Positions 1 to 9,716 are shown, counted from the stretch's first letter. The stretch is 34,588 bases of DNA from Gemmatimonadales bacterium (GCA_009841005.1 VXMR01000119.1:1-34588); one strand, 5' to 3'. Notes: generated by a model not told the origin, from the letters alone. Numbers and translations: made by a program.

Positions 1-2
1 TC

Positions 3-1091
3 GTGCTGGGGGTGACGGGGTGCATGGCGCAGCGGCTGGGCCCGCGGCTCATCGAGGAAGCGGCGGGCGTGGACCTCGTGGCCGGGCCGGATGCGTACCG
101 CGCCCTCCCGGAACTCATCGGTTCGATCCGGGCGAACGCGATCGAGCGCGGACAGACGCTGCTCGGACTCGACGCGGAAGAGAACTACGAGGGCGTGGAC
201 AGCGTGAGGCGGGAAGGCGTGAGCGCCTGGATCACGGTCCAGCGCGGCTGCGATCACCGCTGCACGTTCTGCATCGTTCCCTACGTGAGAGGACCCGAGA
301 AGAACCGGACGCCCGAGGCGGTCCTCGCCGAGACCCGCCGCGCCGTGGAAGATGGGTTCACCGAGGTCGTGCTCCTCGGACAGACCGTGAACTCGTACGA
401 GTCCGGAGACTGGAACTTCGCGACGCTGCTGAGGGCCGTGAGCCGTGTGGACGGGATCCGCCGCGTGCGTTTCACGTCGCCCCATCCCAACGACGTGACG
501 CCGGAACTGCTCGAGGTGATGGCGGGGGAGCCGACGGTCTGCCGCCAGCTCCACCTGCCGGTGCAATCGGGCTCCGACCGCATTCTCAAGCGCATGGTCC
601 GGCGCTACACGAGCGAAGGGTTTCTCGGGAAGGTCGAGGCCGCGCGCCGCGAGGTTCCCGGCATCGCGCTTTCCACGGACGTGATCGTCGGTTTCCCGGG
701 GGAGGCGGAGGCGGACTTCGAGGCGACGCTGGAGCTGATGCGGGACGTGAGGTTCGACGATGCCTATCTGTACAAGTACTCGCTCCGCGAAGGGACGCCG
801 GCGACGCGCTTCCCGGCCGGGGATTTCGTGCCGGACGACGTGGGTTCGGAGCGGCTGGAACGCCTGATCGGCGAGCACCGGGCGATCCAGCGCGAGATCA
901 ACGAGTCGGAGGTGGGTTCGCGGCGCGAGGTTCTGATCGAGCGCTCCGCGCGCTCGGCGGGCGATGTGCTCGGCAGGACGGAGCAGAACAAGGTCGTCGC
1001 CTTCCCCGGAGACCCCGGCCGGATCGGCACGTACGCGCAGGTGCGGCTCACGGGAACGACGGGCGCGACCTTCATGGGACGGCCCTGCTGA
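3..1091 (+). CDS. miaB: tRNA-2-methylthio-N6-dimethylallyladenosine synthase MiaB, 5' end outside the window
   Basis: Radical SAM methylthiotransferase that converts i6A37 to ms2i6A37 in tRNAs reading UNN codons. The reading frame is open to the left edge, so the N-terminal part of the UPF0004 domain and two of its three cluster cysteines are missing; the third is in TGCMAQR at the start. The radical SAM cluster motif CDHRCTFC follows around visible residue 84. LGQTVNSY is typical of MiaB rather than RimO or MtaB (usually LGQNVN). GFPGE and YSLREGTPA are later family motifs, and the last ~65 residues fit a TRAM RNA-binding domain. The stop codon overlaps the next start by one base (TGATG), so the two genes are probably translationally coupled. 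362 residues are visible; the full protein is normally about 440-450. Confidence 0.95.
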   Translation: MLGVTGCMAQRLGPRLIEEAAGVDLVAGPDAYRALPELIGSIRANAIERGQTLLGLDAEENYEGVDSVRREGVSAWITVQRGCDHRCTFCIVPYVRGPEKNRTPEAVLAETRRAVEDGFTEVVLLGQTVNSYESGDWNFATLLRAVSRVDGIRRVRFTSPHPNDVTPELLEVMAGEPTVCRQLHLPVQSGSDRILKRMVRRYTSEGFLGKVEAARREVPGIALSTDVIVGFPGEAEADFEATLELMRDVRFDDAYLYKYSLREGTPATRFPAGDFVPDDVGSERLERLIGEHRAIQREINESEVGSRREVLIERSARSAGDVLGRTEQNKVVAFPGDPGRIGTYAQVRLTGTTGATFMGRPC

Positions 1092-1465
1092 TGCGTTTCG
1101 TGACGCGGCTCCTCGCCTTCGTCGTCGTCATCCTCGCGGCGTTCTGGTTTTCGGTGCGGAACGGGAACGAACTCGTGAACGTCGTGCTGCCCTTCCTCCG
1201 CATCCGCGCGCCGCTCTCGCTCGTCGTCTTCGCCTGCATCCTCGGGGGCATGGGTCTCTCGGGCCTGCTCGCGTGGCGGGCCGAGCGCCGGGCCCGGCGC
1301 CTGGCGCACCGGGCGGCGTCGGCGCGCCTCGCGCACCAACCGCTGGCCCCGCCGGCCCCGCTGGAGCCGACCACCCCGCTGAAGCCGCCTGCTCCACCGG
1401 AGCCGCCTGCTCCGCCCGGGTCCTCGAGCCCACCGGAACGATCGGAGCCGAGCCCCCTCCTTTGA
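1091..1465 (+). CDS. Small LapA-domain (DUF1049-like) inner-membrane protein with proline-rich tail
   Basis: 124-residue protein. Two hydrophobic segments at about residues 5-20 and 35-58 flank a short polar stretch with VRNGNELVNV, the layout of LapA/DUF1049 proteins, which in E. coli act in lipopolysaccharide assembly together with LapB. An Arg-rich stretch (WRAERRARR) follows the second segment, consistent with a cytoplasmic C-terminus. The last ~45 residues are a low-complexity Pro/Glu/Ala tail (PPAPLEPTTPLKPPAPPEP), which I cannot assign. The start is the ATG overlapping the miaB stop by one base; this start gives the first membrane segment immediately. The family call rests on topology and a short motif, so LapA function itself is inference. 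No LapB homologue is in the window. Confidence 0.7.
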   Translation: MRFVTRLLAFVVVILAAFWFSVRNGNELVNVVLPFLRIRAPLSLVVFACILGGMGLSGLLAWRAERRARRLAHRAASARLAHQPLAPPAPLEPTTPLKPPAPPEPPAPPGSSSPPERSEPSPLL

Positions 1466-1559
1466 CGGACGGTTGACGACGTCTCCGAGCGTGGGGGTGT
1501 ACCCTGCGCCCGGAGGATGATCGACGTCCCGCTCCCTATCGCCCCTGCTCCTGATCGCC

Positions 1560-3980
1560 TTGGCGCTCGCCGCCGCGGATGTGGCCGGGCTCGCGCTCGC
1601 CCCTGTCGACGCCGTCGCACTCCAGGCCCCCGCGGCCGTCGTGGCGGGGCTTCTCTGCGCCATCGTCGGCCGGGCCGCGGTGAGGGCTGCCCGCCGGGCC
1701 GCGGTGGGAGCCGCCGGTCGGGGTCGCCCCGGCCGGGCGGGCGGCGTCCCGCCCCGCGCCACGGTGGGTCTCGCAGTCGTGCTCGCCGCGCTCGCCGGGC
1801 TGCTCGCGGGTCTGCCGAGCGGCACGGCGGCGCTGGGGGCCTGCGTCGCCACGCTTGAGGCGGGCGCGGCCGCCGTGGCGGTCGGCACGCTCGCGGACGC
1901 GGTGCCGGAGCGGCGGCCGGGCCGGGATGCCGGCCTGGTCCGGGTGTCGATCCGCGACGCGCACATCGTCTCGGGGGGGCGGATCTGCCGCCTGGGCGCG
2001 GTGCGCGCCTTCGTGCGGCCCGGAGCGGGGCAGGAGGCTGGCGCGGCGGTGCTGGCCCGGGGCACATGGCGCACGGCGGGCGGGACGAACCCCGAAGCGG
2101 GGCGGGCACGGCTGCCCCGTCCGCCCGGGACGCTGGGCTGGATCGGCGGTGCGACGCTGGAGCCGCTGGAGGTCCCGGCGCACGCCGTGGGCCCGCGCGG
2201 CCCCGGCCGCTGGATCATCGAATGGCGAGCCGGGCTGCTCGCCCGGCTCGATGCCCGGCTCGCCCCCGAGCACCGGGCGATCGGCAAGGCGCTGCTGCTC
2301 GCCGACCGCAGCACGCTCGACCCCGCGACGAGAGAGGCGTTCGTCGGGGCCGGGATCATCCACCTGCTCGCGATCTCCGGGCTTCACGTCGGCCTGATCG
2401 GGGCTTCGCTTTCCTGGCTCATCGGCCTTCGCGTGCCCGGTCCCCGCCGGCTGCTCTACGCCGCCTGCTGCACGAGCGCGTACGTGTGCCTCATCGGCGC
2501 GCCCCCCTCGGCGGTGCGAGCCGCGCTGATGTTCTGGGGCTGGGCGCTCGCCTTCCGCCGGGCCCGCCCCGCCCGCCTCAGCGATCTCGCGGCGCTCGCG
2601 GCGACGCTCGCCATCCTGGCCGACCCGCTCATCGTGACGGATCCGGGGTTCCAGCTTTCCTTCGCCGGGTTCACCGGAGTCGTGCTCGGAGGCCGCGCAC
2701 CGTTTCCGTCCTGGCTCTCCTCCCGACACCTGCGCGGGATCGGGCGAGCGCTTGCCGTGAGCTGCGGCGCGTTCCTCGTCACCGCGCCGATCGCGGCCTT
2801 TCACTTCGACCGCATCGTCATCGCATCGATCCCGGCCAGCGTGGTGGCGGGCGGGGTCGTGAGTCTCGCGCTTCCCGCTCTCGCGCTCACGCTGATCCTG
2901 CCGTGGGGGCTCTGGACTCTGTTCGCCGGCGCCGCGGACGTCGCGCTCGCGCTCCTCGCGGCGATCGCGGATTTCTTTGCGGGGCTCCCGCTGAGCTGGG
3001 TGGGTCCCGGACTCGGCCCCCGCGCGTGGGCGGTCGCGGCCGCGCTCGTCGCCCTCGTGCTGGACCGGACGCGCGCGCGGCGCGGCCTCGGCGTCGTCTC
3101 GGTCGGCGCCGTGCTGGCGCTCACGGTCGCATGGCCCCCGCTCCGGGCCGGCCTCGACCGGGGCACGGCGCTCGTCTGCACCCTCGCCGTGGGGCAGGGC
3201 GACGCCGCCGTCGTGCGGACCGGCGCCGGCCGATGGCTCGTCTTCGACGCGGGTCCCGGCGCGGCCTTCCGTACGGCCGGCACGGCATCCGGCCCGCCGC
3301 TGATCGCCGACGCGGGAAGCCGCGTCGTCGTGCCCTTCCTGCGCGGCAAGGGCGCCCGGACCGTGGAGCTCCTCGCCATCTCCCATCCCCACCTCGACCA
3401 TTACGGCGGCGCCGGGGCGGTATTCGAGGCCCTCCGGGTCCGCCGCGTGCTCGATCCCGGCGTCCCGGAGCCCAGCTCCCTGTACCTCGCCTTCCTCGAA
3501 CGGCTTCAGATGGAGGGCGCCTCCTGGCACGCGCCCCGCGCCGGAGACCGGCTCCGCATCGACGACGTCGAACTCGAGTTTCTCTGGCCCGAAGGCCCGG
3601 CCGGCTCGGATGCAAACGAGGGCTCCCTCTCCTTCCGTCTCACGGTCGGCGGCTTCCGCTACGTGAACACGGGCGACGCCGGCGTGGACGTCGAGCGCGA
3701 GATCCTGGAGCACCTCGCGCCGCTCCGCCCGGAGGCGGATCTCCTGAAGCTCGGCCACCACGGCAGCCGGACCTCCACTTCCCTCGCATGGCTGGAGGCG
3801 ACGCAACCGGACATCGCCGTGATCTCGGCGGGGAGCGGGAACCGCTACGGGCACCCGCACGCCGTGACGCTGGCGCGACTCGACTCCGCCCGGGTGCCGC
3901 AGGTGTGGCGGACGGATCTCGACGGCCCCCTTTGCGTCGAGATCGACGCGCGCGGATGGAGGATCGCGGACGCGCCTTGA
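1560..3980 (+). CDS. comEC: ComEC/Rec2-type DNA internalization channel protein
   Basis: Multi-spanning inner-membrane protein that carries single-stranded DNA into the cytoplasm during natural transformation. The N-terminal ~240 residues carry hydrophobic segments and a DUF4131-like region. The competence domain follows, with the hallmark ISGLHVG near residue 272 and many membrane helices to about residue 510. The C-terminal third is a metallo-beta-lactamase-like domain with SHPHLDH near residue 607 and GHHGSRTS near residue 731. 806 residues is normal for a three-domain ComEC. The start is uncertain: an in-frame stop lies at 1518-1520, a GGAGG lies at 1512-1516, and only CTG or TTG codons occur near it; I used TTG 1560, but CTG 1545 or 1551 are possible. 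No other competence genes are in the window. Confidence 0.9.
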   Translation: MALAAADVAGLALAPVDAVALQAPAAVVAGLLCAIVGRAAVRAARRAAVGAAGRGRPGRAGGVPPRATVGLAVVLAALAGLLAGLPSGTAALGACVATLEAGAAAVAVGTLADAVPERRPGRDAGLVRVSIRDAHIVSGGRICRLGAVRAFVRPGAGQEAGAAVLARGTWRTAGGTNPEAGRARLPRPPGTLGWIGGATLEPLEVPAHAVGPRGPGRWIIEWRAGLLARLDARLAPEHRAIGKALLLADRSTLDPATREAFVGAGIIHLLAISGLHVGLIGASLSWLIGLRVPGPRRLLYAACCTSAYVCLIGAPPSAVRAALMFWGWALAFRRARPARLSDLAALAATLAILADPLIVTDPGFQLSFAGFTGVVLGGRAPFPSWLSSRHLRGIGRALAVSCGAFLVTAPIAAFHFDRIVIASIPASVVAGGVVSLALPALALTLILPWGLWTLFAGAADVALALLAAIADFFAGLPLSWVGPGLGPRAWAVAAALVALVLDRTRARRGLGVVSVGAVLALTVAWPPLRAGLDRGTALVCTLAVGQGDAAVVRTGAGRWLVFDAGPGAAFRTAGTASGPPLIADAGSRVVVPFLRGKGARTVELLAISHPHLDHYGGAGAVFEALRVRRVLDPGVPEPSSLYLAFLERLQMEGASWHAPRAGDRLRIDDVELEFLWPEGPAGSDANEGSLSFRLTVGGFRYVNTGDAGVDVEREILEHLAPLRPEADLLKLGHHGSRTSTSLAWLEATQPDIAVISAGSGNRYGHPHAVTLARLDSARVPQVWRTDLDGPLCVEIDARGWRIADAP

Positions 3981-4041
3981 CGCGAAAAACCGCCCCTCCG
4001 TAACCTCTCAGCCCACCCCCCGACTTCCGCGGAGCTGCCTC

Positions 4042-5043
4042 TTGACCGGATCCATCCTCACCGTCGAGCATTTCATCGCCGAGCAGGAGCGCGAATACCC
4101 TCAGGCCACGGGCGCGCTCACGGACATCCTGCTCCAGATCAGCCTCGCCGCCAAGGTCATCTCCGCGGCCGTGAATCGCGCGGGCCTCATCGACATCCTC
4201 GGCGTGATCGGGAGCACGAACGTGCACGGCGAGGAAGTGCAGAAGCTGGACGACTACGCGAACGACGTCCTCCTGAACCTGCTCAGGCGCTGCGGCAGCC
4301 TCAGCGGCATGGTGTCCGAGGAAGAGGAGGGGTTTGTTCATGTCCCCGAATCGCGCGACCCCGGACCGTACATCATCGCGTTCGACCCGCTCGACGGAAG
4401 TTCGAACATCGACGTGAACATCTCCGTGGGGACGATCTTCTCCGTCTACCGGAAGCGGAGCGACGGGACCAAGGTGCGGCGGCGAGACCTGCTTCAGCCG
4501 GGGTCCGAACAGGTCGCGGCGGGATACGTGCTGTACGGCTCTTCGACCATGCTCGTCTTCACGACCGGGGCGGGCGTTCACGGCTTCACCCTCGACCCGG
4601 GGATCGGCGAGTTTCTCCTCTCGTACCGGAACCTGCGCATTCCCTCGCCCGGCAAGAACATCTACAGCATCAACGAGGCCTACTTCGACAGGTGGACGCC
4701 GGGCCAGCAGCGGCTCGTGGAGCGGTTCCGGCAGCCTCCCCCCGACGCGCCGTCGTTCTCCGCGCGCTATGTGGGGTCCATGGTCGCGGACTTCCACCGC
4801 ACGCTCCTGCGCGGAGGGATCTTCATGTACCCGGGGACCGTCGCCAAACCGGAGGGGAAGCTGCGCCTGCTGTACGAGGTCGCCCCGATGGCCATGATCT
4901 GCGAGCAGGCGGGCGGCCGGGCGACCGATGGCCGCCGGCGCATCCTCGACATCGAGCCCGAGGGGCTCCACCACCGCGTACCGACCTTCCTCGGCGCCCC
5001 CGACCTCGTGGAGATGGCGGGGCGCTACCTGGCTGACGACTGA
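4042..5043 (+). CDS. fbp: Class I fructose-1,6-bisphosphatase
   Basis: Hydrolyses fructose 1,6-bisphosphate to fructose 6-phosphate plus phosphate, the committed step of gluconeogenesis, in the cytoplasm. At 333 residues it has normal class I length. Visible motifs are the acidic metal site MVSEEEE near residue 93, the signature DPLDGSSNIDVN near residue 116, the substrate-binding run of Tyr and Lys residues in NIYSINEAYF, and the C-terminal EGKLRLLYEVAPMA (Lys plus metal-binding Glu). The start is TTG 4042, with GGAG at 4031-4034 seven bases upstream; this gives the expected N-terminus and no ATG lies nearby. It stands alone, 61 bases after comEC, and ends in a strong hairpin at 5055-5074. 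Confidence 0.96.
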   Translation: MTGSILTVEHFIAEQEREYPQATGALTDILLQISLAAKVISAAVNRAGLIDILGVIGSTNVHGEEVQKLDDYANDVLLNLLRRCGSLSGMVSEEEEGFVHVPESRDPGPYIIAFDPLDGSSNIDVNISVGTIFSVYRKRSDGTKVRRRDLLQPGSEQVAAGYVLYGSSTMLVFTTGAGVHGFTLDPGIGEFLLSYRNLRIPSPGKNIYSINEAYFDRWTPGQQRLVERFRQPPPDAPSFSARYVGSMVADFHRTLLRGGIFMYPGTVAKPEGKLRLLYEVAPMAMICEQAGGRATDGRRRILDIEPEGLHHRVPTFLGAPDLVEMAGRYLADD

Positions 5044-5054
5044 CGACATGCGAA

Positions 5055-5074
5055 AGGGGGCCCGAAGGCCCCCT
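5055..5074. terminator. Perfect 8-bp GC hairpin between convergent fbp and TonB receptor genes
   Basis: AGGGGGCC at 5055-5062, a CGAA tetraloop, and GGCCCCCT at 5067-5074 form a perfect stem in the gap between two converging genes. No long T-tract follows (CTCTCG), so it may act as a weak intrinsic or Rho-assisted terminator on both strands. Confidence 0.75.
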
Positions 5075-5089
5075 CTCTCGTTCCCGCTT

Positions 5090-5107
5090 CGGGAGTCGCC
5101 GCTCCCG
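5090..5107 (-). terminator. Second hairpin, just downstream of the TonB receptor stop
   Basis: CGGGAG at 5090-5095 pairs with CTCCCG at 5102-5107 around a 6-base loop. It lies 12 bases beyond the stop of the minus-strand receptor gene, where a terminator would be expected. It is short and has no T-tract. Confidence 0.4.
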
Positions 5108-5119
5108 TGACCTACCGCA

Positions 5120-8100
5120 TCAGAACGAAATCCGCGCCCCGAGCTGAAGCGCCCAGCGCGACAGGATGTTGTCGATCTGGTACACGTCGTTGATGTCCGG
5201 TGCGCCGCTCTCGTCGGTGTCGCGCTGCGTGAAGCGGACGACCGGCACGCCCGTCGCCGAGTCGTAGCGCCGGAACGACAGGATGGTGGACGTTCCGAAG
5301 TTCGTGTAACGCTGCCGGCCCCACTCCGAGTTCAGGAAGTTGCCGACGTTGATGAAGTCGAGCGTGACCTGGATGTTCCGGCTCCCGGGCCCCGGAAGCG
5401 GTACATCCTGCGCGATCCGCAGATCGAGGCTGCGCACCCAGGGCTCGCGCGACGAGTTCCGGCCCACGATCCCGCCGCGGTACTCGTCCAGCCCCGGAAT
5501 GTCGCTCACGAACGCATCCCACGCGGCGAAGTCCATGCAGCCGCGGCAGTCCGTCTCGAAGATCGCGTCGTCGGCATCGCCCGGGACGAATGCAAGGTCG
5601 TTGAACCGTCGCCCGTCGTTGTTCGCGTCCCCGAAGTACGTCCAACTGAAGGGCCGACCCGCGCGGGCCTCGTAGAACGCCGTGATCGTCGTGCCCACAT
5701 CCTCGCTCCACGCGAAGCGCTGCGAGAGGGAGGCGATAATCCGGTGCTTGATCTCGAAGTCCGCCGTTCCCTCGCCGGGGTTGTTTGGATCGACGCCGAT
5801 CTCGTTGTACTGGAAGTTCGAGATCGCGCGGCTGGACTGCCCGCTGTTCACGTCCGTGGCGTCCGTCCACGTGTAGGCGAGGCTTCCGAACATGTTTGGA
5901 AGGAAGTCGCCGCCAAAGCGCTTCTGCAACTGCGTGGTGAACTGGATCTGGCGGCCCTGGTTCGTGTTGGCGAGCAGGAAGACGCCGGGCGAAAACTCCC
6001 GGTCCACCGGGTCGTCGGAGAAGAGCACGCGACCATCGCTCGTCCTCCCCTCCGGCTGGATGCTGAGATCCTGGTAGAGGATGTCGTTGACGTTCTTCGT
6101 GTAGATCCCCTCGACCGTGAGCACGAGGCCATCGCGCAACTCGCGGTCGATTCCGATCGTCGTCCGCCACGCCTGCGGGAACTTGAAGTTCGTGTCAGTG
6201 AGGTCGACCTCGGTCGTCGCGATCTCCGCGCCGGGGACCGGCACCGGAGTGGGGTCGCCCGTGAACGGCGGCGGCGTGCAGCCCCGCCACGGAGCGCAGT
6301 CGATGCGGATGAAGTCCATCCCCGTGTTCGAGTACTGGTTCGAGAGCCACACGAACGGGTTGCGGCCCGTGAAGATCCCGGTGCCACCGCGGAGCTGCGT
6401 CCTCCGGTCCTCGTCCAGCGCGGCGTTGAACCCGAGCCGTGGGGACCACATCACGTTGCCGCTCGGCACGTCGCTCGTGTGCCGACCCGGGAAGGCGGCC
6501 GCGAAGCTCGGGTTCTCGAGCGGCGCGTCCGGCATCGACATGATGTCCGCGCGCAGCCCCAGCGAGACGTTGAAACGATCGCTGAGGTCGATCTGGTCCT
6601 GGGCGTAGAAGCCGAACTGCATGGCGCCCCACTCCGCCCTCGGGTACGGGTCCGCGAGCCGCGAGATCGACGCCCGGTATCGCGTCGCCATCCCGTTGCG
6701 GAAGTTGTCGAGCGCGTTCTCGCCGTCGAACTCCCACTGCCCGAAGGCGTCCTGGATGAAGAGGTTCGAAAACGAATAGAACTCGTTGTGCGTCCCGAAG
6801 GTTAACGTGTGGTCGCCCCGGAAGAGCGTGAGGTCGTTGGTGATCTCGAACACGTCCTGATCGAGCGCGTTCTGCTGCGAGAAGCGCTCGATCCCCAGCG
6901 TCACGCTCTCGCTCTCGCCATCGAACGGCTCGATGTCGACCTCGGGGAAGATCGCGCGGTCCGGCGTCCGCTTGTCCCGCTGACGCTGGTACGAGACGCG
7001 GAACATGTTGGCGGTGGCGGAGCCCAGCCGGCTGTCGAGCTGTATCACCGTGGAATTGGACACGGCGTCGAAGGTGTACCCCTGGCCGGGCAGGCCGACC
7101 TCGCCGGAGTGGCGGCTGATCCCCCGCTGCGAATTCGCGTTCACATGATTGTGCCGCACGATGAGGTGGTTGTCGTCGGACAGGTTGAAGTCCAGGCGGG
7201 TGAAGAACTTGAGGTCGTCCGTCTCCCGCTGGAGGCTCTCCTCGAAGCGTCCCGGGTCATAGTTGTAGACGGAGTTCGCAATGTCGACGATCTGGTTGAT
7301 CGTCCCCGCGTCGATGAAGTCGATCGTGTTCGTCTGGCTGCTGCCGACCAGTCCGAGCGCCAGCGGGCGGCTCGTCTGCTTGATCTCGCCGCTGGTGAAG
7401 AAGTGGATCTTGTCGCGCTGGATGGGGCCGCCCGCGCGGAAGCCCGCCTGCAGCTCGCTGAAGTCGGAGAGCGGATTGTCGTCGAGGCTGCCCGTGAACC
7501 CCTGGTTCCGTCCAAAGGCGTAGCCCGAGGCGTCGAAGTCGTTCGTTCCCGAGCGGGTGACGACGTTGATCGAGCCGCCGGTGAAACCGCCCTGGCGTAC
7601 GTCGAAGGGCGCGATCGCGACCTGGAACTCCTGGACCGCGTCGAGCGAGATCGGCTGCGAGTTGGCCTGTCCGCCCGGGGTTCCGCTGGCCGGGAGTCCG
7701 AACACGTCGTTGAGGATCGCGCCATCGACGGAGATGTTGTTGAAGCGGTTGTTCTTACCGCCGATGCTGATCCCGCCGATATTCTCGCTGCTCCCGATGT
7801 TCGTCCCCAGCGCCTGCGGCGTGAGCCGCGCGAAGTCCTGAATGCTGCGGGCGATCGTCGGGAGGTTCTCGATCTCGCGCGTCGTCACGGTCTGCTGCGG
7901 TCCCGTGCGTCCGCTCGAAAGGATCGCGCCGCGCTCCGCCGTGACGGTGATTTCGCCCACGGCCACGGCCTCCACGCCGAGCACGAAGTCGATGCGCCGG
8001 TTCTCGCCCAGCGCGAGCACGAGGGCCTCGGCCGACTCGTCCCCGAAGCCGATGAGCGAGACGGCGATCGTGTAGGGCCCGCCGACCCGCATGCCCGGGA

Positions 8101-8329
8101 TGTTGAAACGTCCGTCCTCGCGTGTGAGCGTCGAGTACGATGTCCCGCTGGGGCCGTGCACCGCGGTGACCACGGCGCTCGCGAGCGGCGCGAGATCCTG
8201 ACCGGTCACGCGCCCGTTGACGGCCGCGGTCGTGACGCCCTGAGCCCACGCCTCGGACGGCGCGAACAGGCCGCCGAGAGCCGCAAAGGCGGCGATCGCC
8301 GCGGTTCTTGGGGAGAGGTTGTATTTCAT
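5120..8329 (-). CDS. TonB-dependent receptor with N-terminal carboxypeptidase-regulatory domain (Oar-like)
   Basis: Outer-membrane 22-stranded barrel expected to import or bind a large substrate using TonB energy; the substrate cannot be told from sequence. 1069 residues. A signal peptide occupies residues 1-30 (MKYNLSPRTAAIAAF, ending in AWAQ). A CarboxypepD_reg-like domain follows at about 33-120 (NGRVTGQDLAPLASAVV, DGRFNIPGMRVGGPY), then a plug domain to about 260 with GGSINVVTRSGTNDF, then the barrel, ending in a terminal Phe typical of barrel proteins. The ATG at 8329 is preferred over an upstream in-frame start at 8404 because it begins the signal peptide and has AGGAGT five bases upstream (8335-8340). 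The Oar-like class is common in Gemmatimonadota, Acidobacteria and Myxococcota. It is monocistronic, with a small GGCGC hairpin in its leader at 8363-8375. Confidence 0.93.
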   Translation of the reverse strand: MKYNLSPRTAAIAAFAALGGLFAPSEAWAQGVTTAAVNGRVTGQDLAPLASAVVTAVHGPSGTSYSTLTREDGRFNIPGMRVGGPYTIAVSLIGFGDESAEALVLALGENRRIDFVLGVEAVAVGEITVTAERGAILSSGRTGPQQTVTTREIENLPTIARSIQDFARLTPQALGTNIGSSENIGGISIGGKNNRFNNISVDGAILNDVFGLPASGTPGGQANSQPISLDAVQEFQVAIAPFDVRQGGFTGGSINVVTRSGTNDFDASGYAFGRNQGFTGSLDDNPLSDFSELQAGFRAGGPIQRDKIHFFTSGEIKQTSRPLALGLVGSSQTNTIDFIDAGTINQIVDIANSVYNYDPGRFEESLQRETDDLKFFTRLDFNLSDDNHLIVRHNHVNANSQRGISRHSGEVGLPGQGYTFDAVSNSTVIQLDSRLGSATANMFRVSYQRQRDKRTPDRAIFPEVDIEPFDGESESVTLGIERFSQQNALDQDVFEITNDLTLFRGDHTLTFGTHNEFYSFSNLFIQDAFGQWEFDGENALDNFRNGMATRYRASISRLADPYPRAEWGAMQFGFYAQDQIDLSDRFNVSLGLRADIMSMPDAPLENPSFAAAFPGRHTSDVPSGNVMWSPRLGFNAALDEDRRTQLRGGTGIFTGRNPFVWLSNQYSNTGMDFIRIDCAPWRGCTPPPFTGDPTPVPVPGAEIATTEVDLTDTNFKFPQAWRTTIGIDRELRDGLVLTVEGIYTKNVNDILYQDLSIQPEGRTSDGRVLFSDDPVDREFSPGVFLLANTNQGRQIQFTTQLQKRFGGDFLPNMFGSLAYTWTDATDVNSGQSSRAISNFQYNEIGVDPNNPGEGTADFEIKHRIIASLSQRFAWSEDVGTTITAFYEARAGRPFSWTYFGDANNDGRRFNDLAFVPGDADDAIFETDCRGCMDFAAWDAFVSDIPGLDEYRGGIVGRNSSREPWVRSLDLRIAQDVPLPGPGSRNIQVTLDFINVGNFLNSEWGRQRYTNFGTSTILSFRRYDSATGVPVVRFTQRDTDESGAPDINDVYQIDNILSRWALQLGARISF

Positions 8330-8471
8330 GGCGTACTCCTGCGTGAAAGAGGGCAAATCCGAGGCGCCATGCGCCGGGATCGAGTCACCAAAAACAACGC
8401 GCAACGTCGCTTCGGAATGTAACGGCGGACGGCGGTTTGCGTAACGGGGATGGAACGCCGACGGGGCATGA

Positions 8472-9716
8472 CTATTCGTACCTCAGCGACTCCACCGGAT
8501 CGAGCCGGGCGGCCCTGCGGGCCGGGAGGATGCCGGCCACCAGACCGATCGCCATGAGGATCCCCGCGCACACCGCGGCGATGGGGCCGGAGAGCTTCGG
8601 GTTCACGATGTACTGCAGGGCCGGGTCGTCGATCGGCAGGGCATCGATGCCCGTCACGAGCAGCGCCGCGATGGCGAGCCCCGCGAGCCCCCCGCCGACG
8701 GCGATGAGGATGGCCTCGAAGAGGAACTGGCTCACGATGTGCCGTTTCCTCGCCCCGACGGCGAGCTTGACGCCGATCTCCCGCGTCCGTTCCCGCACCA
8801 CGACGTACATGATGTTCGCGACCCCGACGCCGGCCACGATCAGCGTGAAGGCGCCCACCAGTCCGAGGAAGATCTGAATCCCGAGCCCGATCTGGCCCAC
8901 GATCTTCTCGTCCTCGATGAAGTCCCAGATCGCGAGCGCCCGCTCGTCCGCCGCGGCGAACCGGTACCGGCCGCCCAGGACGCGGAACAACTCCTCCTTG
9001 GCGACCGCCGCGTCCTTCACATCGCGAGGGCGCAGGAGCAGGTGATTCACGAACTCCTGGCCGTAGATGCTCCGGAACGTGGAGGCCGGGATCACCGCCC
9101 GGTCCTCGTCCGGTCCGTTGTTGCTCGAGTCCTGGAACTTCGACTCCATTACGCCGATGACGCGGAACGGAAGCCCGTCCAGCACCACCGTGCGCCCCAC
9201 CGGCGGCGCGTCGCCGAACAGGCGTCCGGCGATCCCATCTCCGAGGAAGAGCACGCGCCGCTTCTCGTCGATGTCGCGCTGGTTGATGAACCGGCCGCCC
9301 GGAGCGGGGAACATGCGCCGCAACTCGGAGAAGACCGGGTTCACGCCCTCCATGTAGGTCGTCGTCTGGTTCTCCTCCACCTTCAGGTGCGTCCGGCCCC
9401 GGCCGTAGGAGGGACTGCCCATCTCGAACTCCGGCACCGCGCGCAGGAGCAGGTCGAGATCGTCCTCCCGCAGCCGGATCCGGCGTCCCTTCGACAGCCC
9501 CTCGTGTTCCATGCTTGTCTGGCCGCCGTAGACCATGAAGATGCGTTCGCCGGCGTTGAGCAGCCCCGTCGAGAACTGGTTCCGGAGTCCCTGCCCGAAG
9601 GCGAGCAGGAGGACGATCGAGATCGTCCCCCACACGACGGCGAAGATCGTGAGGAAGGCGCGCGTCTTCTGGGCCCGCAGGTCGCCGAGGAACTCTTCGA
9701 GGAGGATCTTCCACAT
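8472..9716 (-). CDS. MacB-like ABC transporter permease (second of two)
   Basis: Inner-membrane subunit of a MacB/FtsX-type exporter or mechanotransmission complex. 414 residues: an N-terminal helix at about 18-42 (AFLTIFAVVWGTISIVLLL), a MacB periplasmic core domain to about 270, then three C-terminal helices of the FtsX domain. It ends in the usual ILPARRAARLDPVESLRYE signature. The ATG at 9716 gives the classic MWKILLEEF start. It follows the paralogous permease after 44 bases and is last in the adaptor-permease-permease operon. The two permeases are clearly related (shared GRFINQRD/GRFINERD, VVRERTREIGVK/VVRERTNEIGIK) but diverged, which fits a heterodimer. No ATPase domain is fused to it, unlike E. 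coli MacB, and no ATPase gene is adjacent. Confidence 0.9.
   Translation of the reverse strand: MWKILLEEFLGDLRAQKTRAFLTIFAVVWGTISIVLLLAFGQGLRNQFSTGLLNAGERIFMVYGGQTSMEHEGLSKGRRIRLREDDLDLLLRAVPEFEMGSPSYGRGRTHLKVEENQTTTYMEGVNPVFSELRRMFPAPGGRFINQRDIDEKRRVLFLGDGIAGRLFGDAPPVGRTVVLDGLPFRVIGVMESKFQDSSNNGPDEDRAVIPASTFRSIYGQEFVNHLLLRPRDVKDAAVAKEELFRVLGGRYRFAAADERALAIWDFIEDEKIVGQIGLGIQIFLGLVGAFTLIVAGVGVANIMYVVVRERTREIGVKLAVGARKRHIVSQFLFEAILIAVGGGLAGLAIAALLVTGIDALPIDDPALQYIVNPKLSGPIAAVCAGILMAIGLVAGILPARRAARLDPVESLRYE

Noticed and set aside
1536..3860. 774-residue minus-strand frame opposite comEC
   Set aside because: Low-complexity Arg/Gly/Glu-rich translation with no motif; comEC on the plus strand has all family motifs.
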